A stretch of 64,000 nucleotides of DNA, from positions 992,001-1,056,000 of the forward strand of contig CYUK01000003.1 in assembly GCA_001299455.1 (NCBI GenBank), given 5' to 3'. The position numbers and the translations under genes were made by a program. Below the pieces are notes generated by a model that made no database searches, was not told the origin of the DNA, and saw nothing but the letters and a program-made list of their open reading frames with translations. This document shows positions 16,221 to 29,496 of this stretch, piece by piece (position 1 is the stretch's first letter; every line of letters starts with the position of its first letter). Source of the DNA: Clostridiales bacterium SIT11 (lineage in GTDB: Bacteria > Bacillota > Clostridia > Tissierellales > Peptoniphilaceae).

Positions 16221-17645
16221 TTATAGGTCAATATTTAAGGACCGGGCATCCTTGTGTTTTTTGGTGTAAATATAGGACCCGATATAGATGACGATATAGA
16301 GGGGAACGCAAACCAGGAAGCTCACCCGCTCTTCCGGATCCATTAAGGAAACAACCAGCATGGCTAAGAAGGCAAGAATCCCAAGGATTGGTGTAATGGG
16401 ATAGGGGACCTTGTAGTTTAGGTCTTGGTCCTTGCCTCCTTCCTTCCGGAACCTCTTCCGGAAGTTCCATTGGCAGATACAAATTAAAGTATAGACAAAA
16501 ATGTTGACTCCGCCAATAAAGTAGATTAAGAACCGGTAGACGGTATCTTCAGCTACAAATTCTGACACAATGCCGATTAAGGCAAAGGCCATAGACACGC
16601 AAAGGGCCAGGACGGGAATCCCCTTTTTGTTGACCTTGGAAAGGACTTTAGGGGCTTGGTCAAATTTTGCCAGGGACCAGAGGTAGCGGGTACAGGCATA
16701 GACAAAGTAGTTCCCGGAGGTCAAGGCGGAGGTTAAGACGATAATGTTAACAATAAGTTCTGCAGAAGGCATCCCTACATTCCGGAAAACATAGGCAAAG
16801 GGAGAGCCTTGAAGGTCTGCTTGGTTCCAGGGAAGAAGGGCAGACAGGATTAAAACCAGGACAATATAGGCCCCTACCAGGAGGATTAAGGTCCAGTTAA
16901 TGACCTTGGGCATGTCCTCTTCTTTTTTTAATTCTCCACCGGATACGGCCACCATTTCCGTCCCCCCAAAGGCATAAAAGGAGGAGAGGATGACGGAGCC
17001 TACAGCCCCAATTCCTAGAGGGAAAAAGCCTCCATGGGCTGTATAATTTTTAAAGCCGATGGCTTGTCCTCCGTGGCCCAGGCCAAAGAAGATCATTCCT
17101 AGGCCGATAAGGACAAAGACGCCCAGGGCCACAATTTTAATAGAAGAAAAGTAAAAGGAAATATCCCCAAAGGCCGACACCCTAAAGAAGTTCACAGCAA
17201 AGAGGAGGGCTGAAAAGGCCAAAATCCAAACATAGGTGGAGACATTGGGAAAGATATTTTTCATAATAATAGCCGCGGCCACAATCTGGGTGGTGATGGT
17301 AATGGCCCCGCCAATCCAGTTGACCCAGCCAATGGTAATCCCCATGGCGGGGTTAATAAATTCTGTACAATAGGCTTGCATGGACCCGGCGACTGGCATG
17401 GCAGAGGCCAATTCACCTAAGCAAGCGGTCATTAGCCAAATAATGAAGCCTCCCAGGAGGTAGGCGATAATGGCACCGCCTGGGCCGGCCTTGGCCAGGA
17501 CATCTCCTGAAGAGAGGAAAATCCCTGTCCCCAGGGTCCCTCCTACGGCCACCATAATGGCATCTCTTGTTTTCATTTCTCTTTTTAAACCCTGACTGGT
17601 GTCCATGACACGTTTTATTGAGGGAAACTTATTGCGATCAATCAT
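16221..17645 (-). CDS. APC-family amino acid permease
   Basis: 474 residues with about twelve membrane segments. VGGTLGTGIFLSSGDVLAKAGPGG near the N-terminus is the substrate-binding first helix of amino acid/polyamine permeases of the LysP/GabP type, and YAFGGTEMVAVSGGE is the sixth-helix signature. It imports amino acids with protons. It follows rocB by ten bases and shares its terminator, so the substrate is probably arginine, ornithine or a related amino acid; this is inference from context. The start has AGGAGG seven bases upstream. Confidence 0.88.
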   Translation of the reverse strand: MIDRNKFPSIKRVMDTSQGLKREMKTRDAIMVAVGGTLGTGIFLSSGDVLAKAGPGGAIIAYLLGGFIIWLMTACLGELASAMPVAGSMQAYCTEFINPAMGITIGWVNWIGGAITITTQIVAAAIIMKNIFPNVSTYVWILAFSALLFAVNFFRVSAFGDISFYFSSIKIVALGVFVLIGLGMIFFGLGHGGQAIGFKNYTAHGGFFPLGIGAVGSVILSSFYAFGGTEMVAVSGGELKKEEDMPKVINWTLILLVGAYIVLVLILSALLPWNQADLQGSPFAYVFRNVGMPSAELIVNIIVLTSALTSGNYFVYACTRYLWSLAKFDQAPKVLSKVNKKGIPVLALCVSMAFALIGIVSEFVAEDTVYRFLIYFIGGVNIFVYTLICICQWNFRKRFRKEGGKDQDLNYKVPYPITPILGILAFLAMLVVSLMDPEERVSFLVCVPLYIVIYIGSYIYTKKHKDARSLNIDL

Positions 17646-17655
17646 GACAAACCTC

Positions 17656-19299
17656 CTATTTCTTTAGTAGTTCATTAATCATTTGAATATAGAGCTGGGG
17701 AAGGACTTGGAAGTTATAGTGCTTATGGAGGCGCTCCGTATGCTTGTGGAAGTCCTTGCCATAGCCTCCCATAACAATGCCTGGCACCTTAAATTCCTTC
17801 ATATCTTCTCCCGGGAATTGGTAGAGACTCCCTGTCCCCACTAGGTTTTGGAAGAGCTCATCAAAGTCCCGTCCCTCTTGGAGGCCTGTATAGCACATGT
17901 CTGAAATCCCCATATACCAGTCCTTCATCTTGAGGGGTTCTTGGAATTCCTTGTCTGCGTAGTCTATAATTTTCTCGCAAACTTCCATGAGCCGGGCCAC
18001 TTTTTCTTGGTCCTTGGGCAGGTAGGAGTCGGGGTAGAAGGGAGGAATAAAGGAGAGGATAATCATAGGCCGCTTGTTTTTGTAGACTTCATAGGCCCTT
18101 TTCACCAGATCCACAGCCACACTTTGGATTTCCTTGCCTTCCTTCATTTTTTCCAGGGCAAAATCTTTAAGGTCTTGGTCAAAGTCCCCTTCATAGTCCT
18201 TTTTAATTTCTTTTACAAGTTCTTCAAAGGTATAGACCACAGGCTCATACTTGTAACGGATGGTCTCTTCCCCTGTGATTTTTTCATAGGCCTTGGCTTG
18301 GTCTTCCAGGTAGACAATAGATTCTTCCATGGCTTCCTGGGCCAGGGCCTTTAATTTATCCAGGGTTTCTTCGGGATCAAGGTCTACCGTGACCATGGCA
18401 TAGTAGGCCGCTGCATAGAGAGGGATGGAAGCGGAATAATTGGTCTTTAGGTCCATCATCTTCAGGCAAGATGGAGGTGGAGTGGTCATCCCATGGGAAC
18501 TTTGGCAAAAATCTGTATTTAATTGAAGCTTGTTGTAGACTTTCGCCGACATGAGATTTGGGTCAAGACCTAAGAAGGGCTCCCCAAAGTGGGTGGATTC
18601 CCCAACAAAGAAAAACATGGGCATGACTTTTCCAGAGGACCCGTAGTGGATGTAATGGTTCTTGTCCTTGGCCTGGTCTTCCATCATATAGCACTCTGTT
18701 AAGAGAAAAGCTTGGTAGTCCAGGTTCTTTTCCTTGGCAAAGTCATTAAAGAAGGGAAGGGCCCGGAGCATACCTTCTGAGTTGGTTTCTTCTCCGCAAA
18801 CGGCCACATAGAGGAGGTTACCATCAATTTCTTCTGGATTCTTGGAATAGTAGTCCAAAAGTTCCAGACAGAGGGCATGGCCATACTTCATGTCTGCCGT
18901 CCCCCGGCCGAAAATCCATTCTCCTGATTCATAGTCCCTTAAGGAGTCCTCGTCTAAGGGCATTTCATTGATTCTCTTGGTAATTTCCTCCACATCATAG
19001 GCAATGTCTTGGAGGTGGCCATATTCTTCCACATCCACCACATCATAATGGCCAGACAATATAACTGTCTTAGGGTTGTCCGGGTGGATATTTAAAAAGG
19101 CGGTGACAATGGACCGGTCCAGGAGGTCATCATAGAGGGGAAGAAGTTTTACCTGGTCCCTATGGGCCTTAAAATAGTCCAGGTCATAGAGGAGAGCTTC
19201 CAAGGCATAGGCCCCCTGTCTTTCCTCCTTAGTCCCTGATACAGAGGGGACTTCCACCAGTTTTTTCATATTTTCATACATTCGTTTTGGATCAATCAT
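17656..19299 (-). CDS. rocB: RocB-type M20 peptidase family protein
   Basis: 547 residues, the length of Bacillus RocB. M20 metal-site motifs are ILSGHYDVVDV, FGRGTADMKYG and VAVCGEETNSEG. The family resembles zinc-dependent amidohydrolases, and RocB belongs to the arginine/ornithine catabolic regulon in Bacillus, though its exact reaction is not settled. The frame is open 66 codons further upstream, but AGGAGG lies seven bases before the ATG at 19299, which I take as start. It forms an operon with the amino acid permease. The 200-bp upstream leader shows no clear promoter. Confidence 0.85.
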   Translation of the reverse strand: MIDPKRMYENMKKLVEVPSVSGTKEERQGAYALEALLYDLDYFKAHRDQVKLLPLYDDLLDRSIVTAFLNIHPDNPKTVILSGHYDVVDVEEYGHLQDIAYDVEEITKRINEMPLDEDSLRDYESGEWIFGRGTADMKYGHALCLELLDYYSKNPEEIDGNLLYVAVCGEETNSEGMLRALPFFNDFAKEKNLDYQAFLLTECYMMEDQAKDKNHYIHYGSSGKVMPMFFFVGESTHFGEPFLGLDPNLMSAKVYNKLQLNTDFCQSSHGMTTPPPSCLKMMDLKTNYSASIPLYAAAYYAMVTVDLDPEETLDKLKALAQEAMEESIVYLEDQAKAYEKITGEETIRYKYEPVVYTFEELVKEIKKDYEGDFDQDLKDFALEKMKEGKEIQSVAVDLVKRAYEVYKNKRPMIILSFIPPFYPDSYLPKDQEKVARLMEVCEKIIDYADKEFQEPLKMKDWYMGISDMCYTGLQEGRDFDELFQNLVGTGSLYQFPGEDMKEFKVPGIVMGGYGKDFHKHTERLHKHYNFQVLPQLYIQMINELLKK

Positions 19300-19466
19300 T
19301 GTTTCCTCCTTTGTTGCAACCACTTCTCTTAGTTTCTGCTTTAGTGTATTAAATTTCCAGTCTAAACTTCTCTCTTGGTAAAGATGATTACTCTCTATGA
19401 TACTCTTTTTTTGGGAAAAAAGAAAGCTCTTTTTCCTCTTTCCTGTCCAGTTTTTCTTCCCATAGA

Positions 19467-19514
19467 AAAATCCCCAGAAAGACCGGAGACTTTCCAAGTC
19501 TTTCTAGGGATTTT
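19467..19514 (-). terminator. Terminator of the EamA transporter operon
   Basis: On the minus strand AGAAAGAC pairs with GTCTTTCT, extended by AATCCC/GGGGATT, followed by TTTTTC. It separates the EamA operon from rocB. Confidence 0.8.
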
Positions 19515-19521
19515 ATCTTTT

Positions 19522-20409
19522 CTAAGAACTTGCTTTTTTCTTTCGACCGGGTAGCTCCATTAAGAGGACCGACAGGAGCATTAAAAAGCCGCCAAAGTAG
19601 GCCCGAGCCAGGAGGACTTCCCCGGCAAAGATAAAGGCAAAAATCGAGGCAAAGACCGGTTCCAGGGAAAAGATAACCCCCACATGGGTGGCTGTTGTAT
19701 GTTGCTGGCCTTGGGCCTGGAGGATAAAGGCAAATCCTGTGCAAAAAACAGACAGGAAGAGGATGGCAAACCAAGACATACCTGATTGAGGGAGGCTTGG
19801 CTCTTCAAAAAGAACCATCATAATCCCGTTTAAAATTCCACAAAAGAGGAATTGGTAGACGGACAGGGAAAAGGGATGGGCTCCCTTCTTTTTTATGGCT
19901 CTCTCTGTATAGAGGAGGTGGTGGGCATAGGAAAGGGCTCCAACAATGGAAACTAGGTCCCCCTTAAGGGTCTTGGTTTGGATTTTAAAGTCCTTGCCCA
20001 GGGTTAAAAAGGCAATCCCCACAAAGGATAGGAGGACGCAAAAGAGGGTCCTATTGGAGGGGCGGATTCCATAGTAGAAAAAGGCCAGGATTGGGGTAAA
20101 AATTACCATCAAGCTACATAGAAAGGCTGTGTTGGACATGGTGGTATACTTGACCCCCATGGTGGCTCCAAAATAGACCATAAAGAGAAGGAAGCCTAAA
20201 ATCATCGAGGACTTTAGGGTTTCTCCCTTTAGGGGCTGGAGACGGCCCCGGCCTAGGATAAGGGCCATGGCAAAGGCAATAATAAACCGGTAGGTATTTT
20301 GCCCGTAGACCCCTAGGTCATCCATGACCAGGTCTACAAAATAATAGCTCAGACCCCAGCTTAGGGCTACAAATAAAAGTGATAAATCTGCTTTTAGGGT
20401 TTTGTCCAT
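19522..20409 (-). CDS. EamA/DMT-family transporter
   Basis: 295 residues with ten predicted membrane helices in two repeated EamA domains (about 8-140 and 150-285). FVALSWGLSYYFVDLV at the start and the matching second-half signature FSLEPVFASIFAFIFAGE, ending in a lysine-rich tail, are typical of drug/metabolite transporters that export amino acids or other metabolites. AAAGGAGG precedes the start. It follows a membrane protein gene by twelve bases. The substrate is unknown. Confidence 0.87.
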   Translation of the reverse strand: MDKTLKADLSLLFVALSWGLSYYFVDLVMDDLGVYGQNTYRFIIAFAMALILGRGRLQPLKGETLKSSMILGFLLFMVYFGATMGVKYTTMSNTAFLCSLMVIFTPILAFFYYGIRPSNRTLFCVLLSFVGIAFLTLGKDFKIQTKTLKGDLVSIVGALSYAHHLLYTERAIKKKGAHPFSLSVYQFLFCGILNGIMMVLFEEPSLPQSGMSWFAILFLSVFCTGFAFILQAQGQQHTTATHVGVIFSLEPVFASIFAFIFAGEVLLARAYFGGFLMLLSVLLMELPGRKKKASS

Positions 20410-20421
20410 CCTTGTCCTCCT

Positions 20422-21108
20422 TTAGATCCGTATCCTGTCCCTTAAAATTTCTTGGGGCTTTTCTTCTTTTAGGACCTCTAAAAACTTTTCCTGGACTTTT
20501 GGAGCTTCCAAGGTCACAACATAGTCCTCTTCTGCCTTGCCTTGAATTTGGATACTGGAACCCTTCCCCCTATAAATCCTCTGGATACTTTCATAGCTTA
20601 GGGCAACCAGGCCGAAAACCAGGCCCTCTTCATAGGTCCCTACATAGGCGCCATAGCGGTCAGCTCCAGAAATAAAGGACTTCTTATCTGGAAAGGAAAT
20701 ATTTTTCACCTTCCCCCGGCTAGTCACATCCCCTAGACGGCCATACTGGAGGTTGACAGCATAAATGAAAAGAACCATCACCAGGAGACGGACATCTAAG
20801 ACTTGGACCAGGCTTCCCAGGTCTTTCACATACACTTGCATAAAATAAATTTGCAAGAGGAGGATAAAGAGGTAGTTGGTCACCATATAGACAAATAGGT
20901 TGGTCTTTGGAAAATCCAGGTTCCTTAATTTTAAAATTTTCAACATTTTTTCTGTCATGGGCAGGGCAGTCTGTAAAAGGACTAGGTTTAAGAGAATCCA
21001 AAGGGCTAGAATCATCCACTCTTTTTCTTGGGGAAGTCCTCTTTGAGAAAAGACCATGCCCAACACAGGAATAATAAAGCCCAGGCCCATAGCAATTTTT
21101 TTTACCAT
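20422..21108 (-). CDS. Membrane protein of unknown function
   Basis: 228 residues. Four hydrophobic segments fill the first half (about 5-20, 28-45, 70-90, 97-115), and a soluble beta-rich domain follows (GADRYGAYVGTYEEGLVFG, then IQRIYRGKGSSIQI and YVVTLEAPKVQEKFLEVL). The layout, with membrane helices followed by a PH-like domain, resembles YcxB-type proteins, one of which lies 2.3 kb away. I chose the ATG at 21108 over a start 13 codons earlier because GAGGAG lies at proper distance before it. It is the first gene of a pair with the EamA transporter. Confidence 0.6.
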   Translation of the reverse strand: MVKKIAMGLGFIIPVLGMVFSQRGLPQEKEWMILALWILLNLVLLQTALPMTEKMLKILKLRNLDFPKTNLFVYMVTNYLFILLLQIYFMQVYVKDLGSLVQVLDVRLLVMVLFIYAVNLQYGRLGDVTSRGKVKNISFPDKKSFISGADRYGAYVGTYEEGLVFGLVALSYESIQRIYRGKGSSIQIQGKAEEDYVVTLEAPKVQEKFLEVLKEEKPQEILRDRIRI

Positions 21109-21142
21109 CGATTTTCCTTTCTCCTCTTTAAGTACATAAGAA

Positions 21143-21166
21143 AACAAGGGGCCTAAGCCCCTTGCC
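21143..21166 (-). terminator. Terminator of the 5'-nucleotidase gene
   Basis: On the minus strand CAAGGGGC pairs with GCCCCTTG, followed by TTTTCTT, just after the stop codon. Confidence 0.85.
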
Positions 21167-21181
21167 TTCTCCTAATAAAAA

Positions 21182-23410
21182 CTAAGCTGCCTTCTTTTCT
21201 TGGCTTTTTTCTTCAGCTTTTTTTTGATCCTTTTGATCTTTTTTGTCGTCAGCTTTGTTTGCGTCTTTCTTTTCGTCTACTTTCTTGTCGCTTTCACTAG
21301 GTTTTTTGGCATCCCATTTAAAGTTTTCATTGAGGTTATAGAGGATGGTGACAAGTTCTGCCCGAGTGGCTCCATCTTTTGGAAGGAAGTTTCCATCTGG
21401 AGTTCCTTGGATTAATTTTCCAGCAACAGCTGCATAAATATCTGCTTGTGCCCATTCTCCAATATCCTTGTGGTCTTTGAATTTCGCTGGTTCTGAATAA
21501 ACGAGGCCTTGTTTTTTCAGGTTAAAGGTGTAGCGGGAAATCATAACAGCCATTTCTTGTCTGGAAATTTCCTTGTCTGGCTTAAAGGTTCCGTCTACAA
21601 ATCCCTTAGCTACGCCATTTTCTTGGGCCCAGTTGACATATTTTGTATACCAGCTGTCGTTTTTCACGTCAGTAAACTTGTTTTCCTTCACTTCTTTGAA
21701 GCTACCAAGTTGCTCATCAAAACGGCCAATGGCTGTGACAAACATAGCTCTGGTTACCTTGGTGTTTGGTTCAAAAGTGCTTTCGCTGGTTCCCTTGAAG
21801 AGGCCCTTTTCTACAGCATAGAGAATCTTGTCCTTGGCCCAGTGGCCTTCAATATCTGTAAATTTCACATTTTCCTTGGGTTTTTCTTGGTCATTGACTT
21901 GGTCTAAAACCCGTCCTTCCACCTTAGGATCTACAGGAGAGTGCTTTGCAATATATTTTGCTAAAACTTCAGATAGAAGTTCATAAGCAGCCACTTCCTT
22001 GGATCCCTTAAACATTTCATAGCCGTCTCCACCAATGGCCATAAAGTCATTGGTCACTAGGCTATAGGTCTTGGCCTTGTCTAGGTCTTGGCCCTTAATT
22101 TTTACATCATAAACCCGGCTGCCGGGGTCTTTTTTAGAATCATATTTAAAGGTCATTCCAGCCACATGGGGGAATTTCCCTACAACTTCCGGTGCCTTGT
22201 CTACCCCGTATTCCAGGGCCTTTAAAATGGTGTCCCCTGTAACTTCAAGCTTTACAGGATAGTTGGTGAAGGGGAAGGAAGTAATAATTTGTCCCATGGT
22301 CACATCCCCAGCTGGGATGGAAGACCGGATACCACCACCATTAGTCATGGCTACATCTGCACCAGAAACATCTAACATGGCATCTGTTAAGAGGTTGCCT
22401 AGGTTGGTTTCTCCAGTCCGGACTTTTTCTCTTGTTCCTTCCAGGTCAACCTTGGATTTCCCAACAACCTTGTCTAAAATTGGCTTGTTTTCTTCATTGA
22501 CTTTTTTAATGGCATCTAAAATTTTACTATCTGGACTTAGGGTCTTTAGGCTATCATAGGAAGCTAAAGAAGCTTTTTTGTCCAGGAGCATTCCATTTTT
22601 AAAGCTTAATTTTACATCCCCTACATTGTTAAAATGAGACCCAGTTTGGGCAATCAGGGTGTTGCCAACAAGCTTGCCTTCCTTTAATTCTGTATGGGAA
22701 TGGCCGTCAATGATAACATCAATTCCTTCTACAGACTTAGCCAAAAGATCAGATCTTTGGCTGGAAGATTTGTCTAGGCCTAGGTGAGCCACGCAAACAA
22801 TGGCATTGACTCCTTCATCCTTAAGGGCCTTAACTTCTTGTTTTGCTACAGCAATATAGTCTAAAAATTCCACACCTTGGGTGTTTAAAGGATTGGATTT
22901 TGTCTTGGTTTCTGGAGTTGCCAGACCGAAGAACCCAATTTTTAGACCATTGATTTCTTTTACATAGTGGCCTGCAAATAAGGCTTGGTTTCCCTTAAAT
23001 ACGTTAGCCCCTAGAGTCTTGAAGTTTCCTGCCTTGGTAAGTTCGACCAACCGGTCACTTCCATAGTTGAAATCATGGTTTCCTGGAACAAAAATATCTG
23101 TTCCTGTTTCATTCATTAAATCTACAATAGATTGGCCCTTGGAAATTGTGGCAAAAGTCGTCCCATGAAGGGTATCTCCTGCATCGACCAAGATGGCATT
23201 GTCAAAGGTAGACTTATAAGTTTTGAGCTTGGCATAGCCCAGTTCCTTCTTGTCTTGATTTTCTTCTCCCCGACCATGGCTGTCGTTGGTATGAAGAATA
23301 TCAGCAGTTTTGAGGCTAGTATCTTCTTCAGCAAATACTGGACTCAGGCCTAAAAGGCCAAAAATCATAGCAAATGCAAGAAAAAGAGACCATATCTTTT
23401 TGTGCTTCAT
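21182..23410 (-). CDS. Cell-surface 5'-nucleotidase/phosphodiesterase with SLH domains
   Basis: 742 residues. A signal peptide (KKIWSLFLAFAMIFGLL) leads to a metallophosphatase domain with ILHTNDSHGRG, VDAGDTLHG and PGNHDFNYG, then the 5'-nucleotidase C-terminal domain with MTNGGGIRSSI and AIGGDGYEMF. Three S-layer homology domains follow (from about residues 535, 600 and 660), each with FTD(x)xxHW/SWY and TRAE/SRQE patterns, then a lysine-rich tail of about 40 residues. It should hydrolyse extracellular nucleotides for purine salvage while bound to secondary wall polymer. SLH anchoring implies a wall with pyruvylated polymer. Single-gene unit with own terminator. Confidence 0.93.
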   Translation of the reverse strand: MKHKKIWSLFLAFAMIFGLLGLSPVFAEEDTSLKTADILHTNDSHGRGEENQDKKELGYAKLKTYKSTFDNAILVDAGDTLHGTTFATISKGQSIVDLMNETGTDIFVPGNHDFNYGSDRLVELTKAGNFKTLGANVFKGNQALFAGHYVKEINGLKIGFFGLATPETKTKSNPLNTQGVEFLDYIAVAKQEVKALKDEGVNAIVCVAHLGLDKSSSQRSDLLAKSVEGIDVIIDGHSHTELKEGKLVGNTLIAQTGSHFNNVGDVKLSFKNGMLLDKKASLASYDSLKTLSPDSKILDAIKKVNEENKPILDKVVGKSKVDLEGTREKVRTGETNLGNLLTDAMLDVSGADVAMTNGGGIRSSIPAGDVTMGQIITSFPFTNYPVKLEVTGDTILKALEYGVDKAPEVVGKFPHVAGMTFKYDSKKDPGSRVYDVKIKGQDLDKAKTYSLVTNDFMAIGGDGYEMFKGSKEVAAYELLSEVLAKYIAKHSPVDPKVEGRVLDQVNDQEKPKENVKFTDIEGHWAKDKILYAVEKGLFKGTSESTFEPNTKVTRAMFVTAIGRFDEQLGSFKEVKENKFTDVKNDSWYTKYVNWAQENGVAKGFVDGTFKPDKEISRQEMAVMISRYTFNLKKQGLVYSEPAKFKDHKDIGEWAQADIYAAVAGKLIQGTPDGNFLPKDGATRAELVTILYNLNENFKWDAKKPSESDKKVDEKKDANKADDKKDQKDQKKAEEKSQEKKAA

Positions 23411-23434
23411 TTTTTCCTCCTTACATATTGGTAA

Positions 23435-23959
23435 CTATTTATTACTAAAAAACCCTCTTGGTTTTTTAGGCAACTTGGCTAAGGGACCTTCTTCTAATAA
23501 AAATCGAAAGTCCTCTCGATTCCTTTCATTGAGGGCCTCCTTGGGAACATAAAAGCCTGTATTTTTTCCCAGTTGGAAAATATACAAGGACTCCGTTGGA
23601 TAGACCCGTTCAATATAGTCATAGGCAATTTCCAGATGGCTCTTCCCTTGGTGGATTTCCGCCCGGTCCTCTAAAAACCGGATCATAACCTGGCTTTCTC
23701 CTCCAGTGCTCTTTTCCTCCTGGCCCTTAAACTCCTTAAAAGTCATAGGCAGGACGAAAATCCCTACGAAAATGGAAATAAAACCTGCAGCCAAAAGAAG
23801 GCCGGCCACTAGTAAACTATGGTCCCTGTAGGTTAAATAGGAAAAAATTAAACCTAAAACTCCTACAGACAAGCCTGACATCCGTAGCTTACTTAAAACA
23901 GCTTTTAAAAATTCCTTGATATATGCATCTTTACTTTCATAATAGACAAGTAGCTTCAT
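23435..23959 (-). CDS. YcxB-like membrane protein
   Basis: 174 residues. Two hydrophobic helices (about 28-45 and 49-72) are followed by a PH-like beta domain whose IRFLEDRAEIHQGKSHLEIAYDYIERVY and FYVPKEALNERNREDF match the YcxB C-terminal pattern: a conversion from soluble strands to a VPK(x)AL turn. The function of YcxB proteins is unknown. It ends 24 bases before the 5'-nucleotidase gene, downstream on the same strand, so they may share a transcript. Confidence 0.72.
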   Translation of the reverse strand: MKLLVYYESKDAYIKEFLKAVLSKLRMSGLSVGVLGLIFSYLTYRDHSLLVAGLLLAAGFISIFVGIFVLPMTFKEFKGQEEKSTGGESQVMIRFLEDRAEIHQGKSHLEIAYDYIERVYPTESLYIFQLGKNTGFYVPKEALNERNREDFRFLLEEGPLAKLPKKPRGFFSNK

Positions 23960-24055
23960 ATCTTTTCATAGCACTCCTTGTCTATAGTATACACGATATC
24001 CGAGTTTTTAAAAAGTAGAAAATTTGACTTTAGCTTGACGGTTCCCTTCCTGGTT

Positions 24056-24160
24056 TGTTGATAAAACCCTGTGGATAACTTGTGGATATGTTGATAACTT
24101 GAAGTGAATTCCTTGATTTCAAGCTTAAAAAGAAGACTTTTCTCCCAATTTTGTGGATAT
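24056..24160 (+). other. Cluster of DnaA boxes
   Basis: Five matches to TGTGGATAA in one orientation: 24056-24064 (one mismatch), 24070-24078 (perfect), 24081-24089, 24089-24097 and 24152-24160 (one mismatch each); weaker partial sites follow to about 24,180. The cluster lies between the rRNA operon terminator and the YcxB gene. See findings. Confidence 0.7.
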
Positions 24161-24240
24161 CTATGTGGACCTGGGGATAAAAAATCCCGAGCCAATGTTC
24201 AGGCCCAGGATCTTCTTATGTTATTTGAATTTTAAGTAAA

Positions 24241-24282
24241 CAAAAACCAGCTTCGTGAAAAATCATCAAAGCTGGTTTTTTT
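24241..24282 (-). terminator. rRNA operon terminator
   Basis: On the minus strand AAACCAGCTT pairs with AAGCTGGTTT and is followed by T-rich sequence, just after the 5S gene. Confidence 0.85.
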
Positions 24283-24400
<118 letters not shown>

Positions 24401-24423
24401 ACTATATGACTCCAATTTTCTCT

Positions 24424-29083
<4,660 letters not shown>

Positions 29084-29217
29084 TTTTTCCATTTTAAAGT
29101 CTGTTGACTGACTCGGATTCTTCACTGAAGTTCTCCGCTTATTTGCTTCATGTGTGTTTTCTCTTACACTATTTATTTTCTTTGGTGCATCCCATCTCTT
29201 TTTGAGATAGCTTAAAC

Positions 29218-29246
29218 AGTATATCAAGTTTATTTAAGTCTGTCAA
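29218..29246 (-). promoter_or_regulatory. rRNA operon promoter P2
   Basis: On the minus strand TTGACA (29246-29241), a 17-base spacer and TATACT (29223-29218), about 130 bases before the 16S gene. Confidence 0.9.
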
Positions 29247-29334
29247 GGACTTTTTTAACATTTCGTAAAAAATCTTTTAAGGACTTTTAAACTTTTCTCT
29301 GTTTTTCTTGGCTGTCTTAAGCGACAACTTCTAT

Positions 29335-29363
29335 AGTATAGCAGGATTTAAAATCCTCGTCAA
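29335..29363 (-). promoter_or_regulatory. rRNA operon promoter P1 with a palindromic spacer
   Basis: On the minus strand TTGACG (29363-29358), a 17-base spacer, and TATACT (29340-29335) preceded by TGC, an extended -10. The spacer contains the perfect inverted repeat AGGATTT-T-AAATCCT, possibly an operator. Confidence 0.85.
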
Positions 29364-29481
29364 GGATAAATTTCAAGTTTTCTTAACTTTTTTTAAAAAG
29401 TTTGATATTTCCCTCCTTTCTTTTGTAAAATCCCTCTTTACGAGATATTCAACTTGCCTTTTCCTTCTTTCTTCTTATCTA

Positions 29482-29490
29482 TGCTATACT
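29482..29490 (+). promoter_or_regulatory. Extended -10 element just before mutY
   Basis: TGCTATACT ends six bases before the mutY ATG at 29497, so transcription would start at or next to the start codon. No good -35 is seen. Confidence 0.6.
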
Positions 29491-29496
29491 AGGTTT

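Noticed and set aside
23956-24195. 79-codon minus frame across the DnaA-box cluster
   Set aside because: Its translation only reflects the repeated boxes (HKLSTGFYQQ and similar), it has no ribosome site, and no protein-like pattern.
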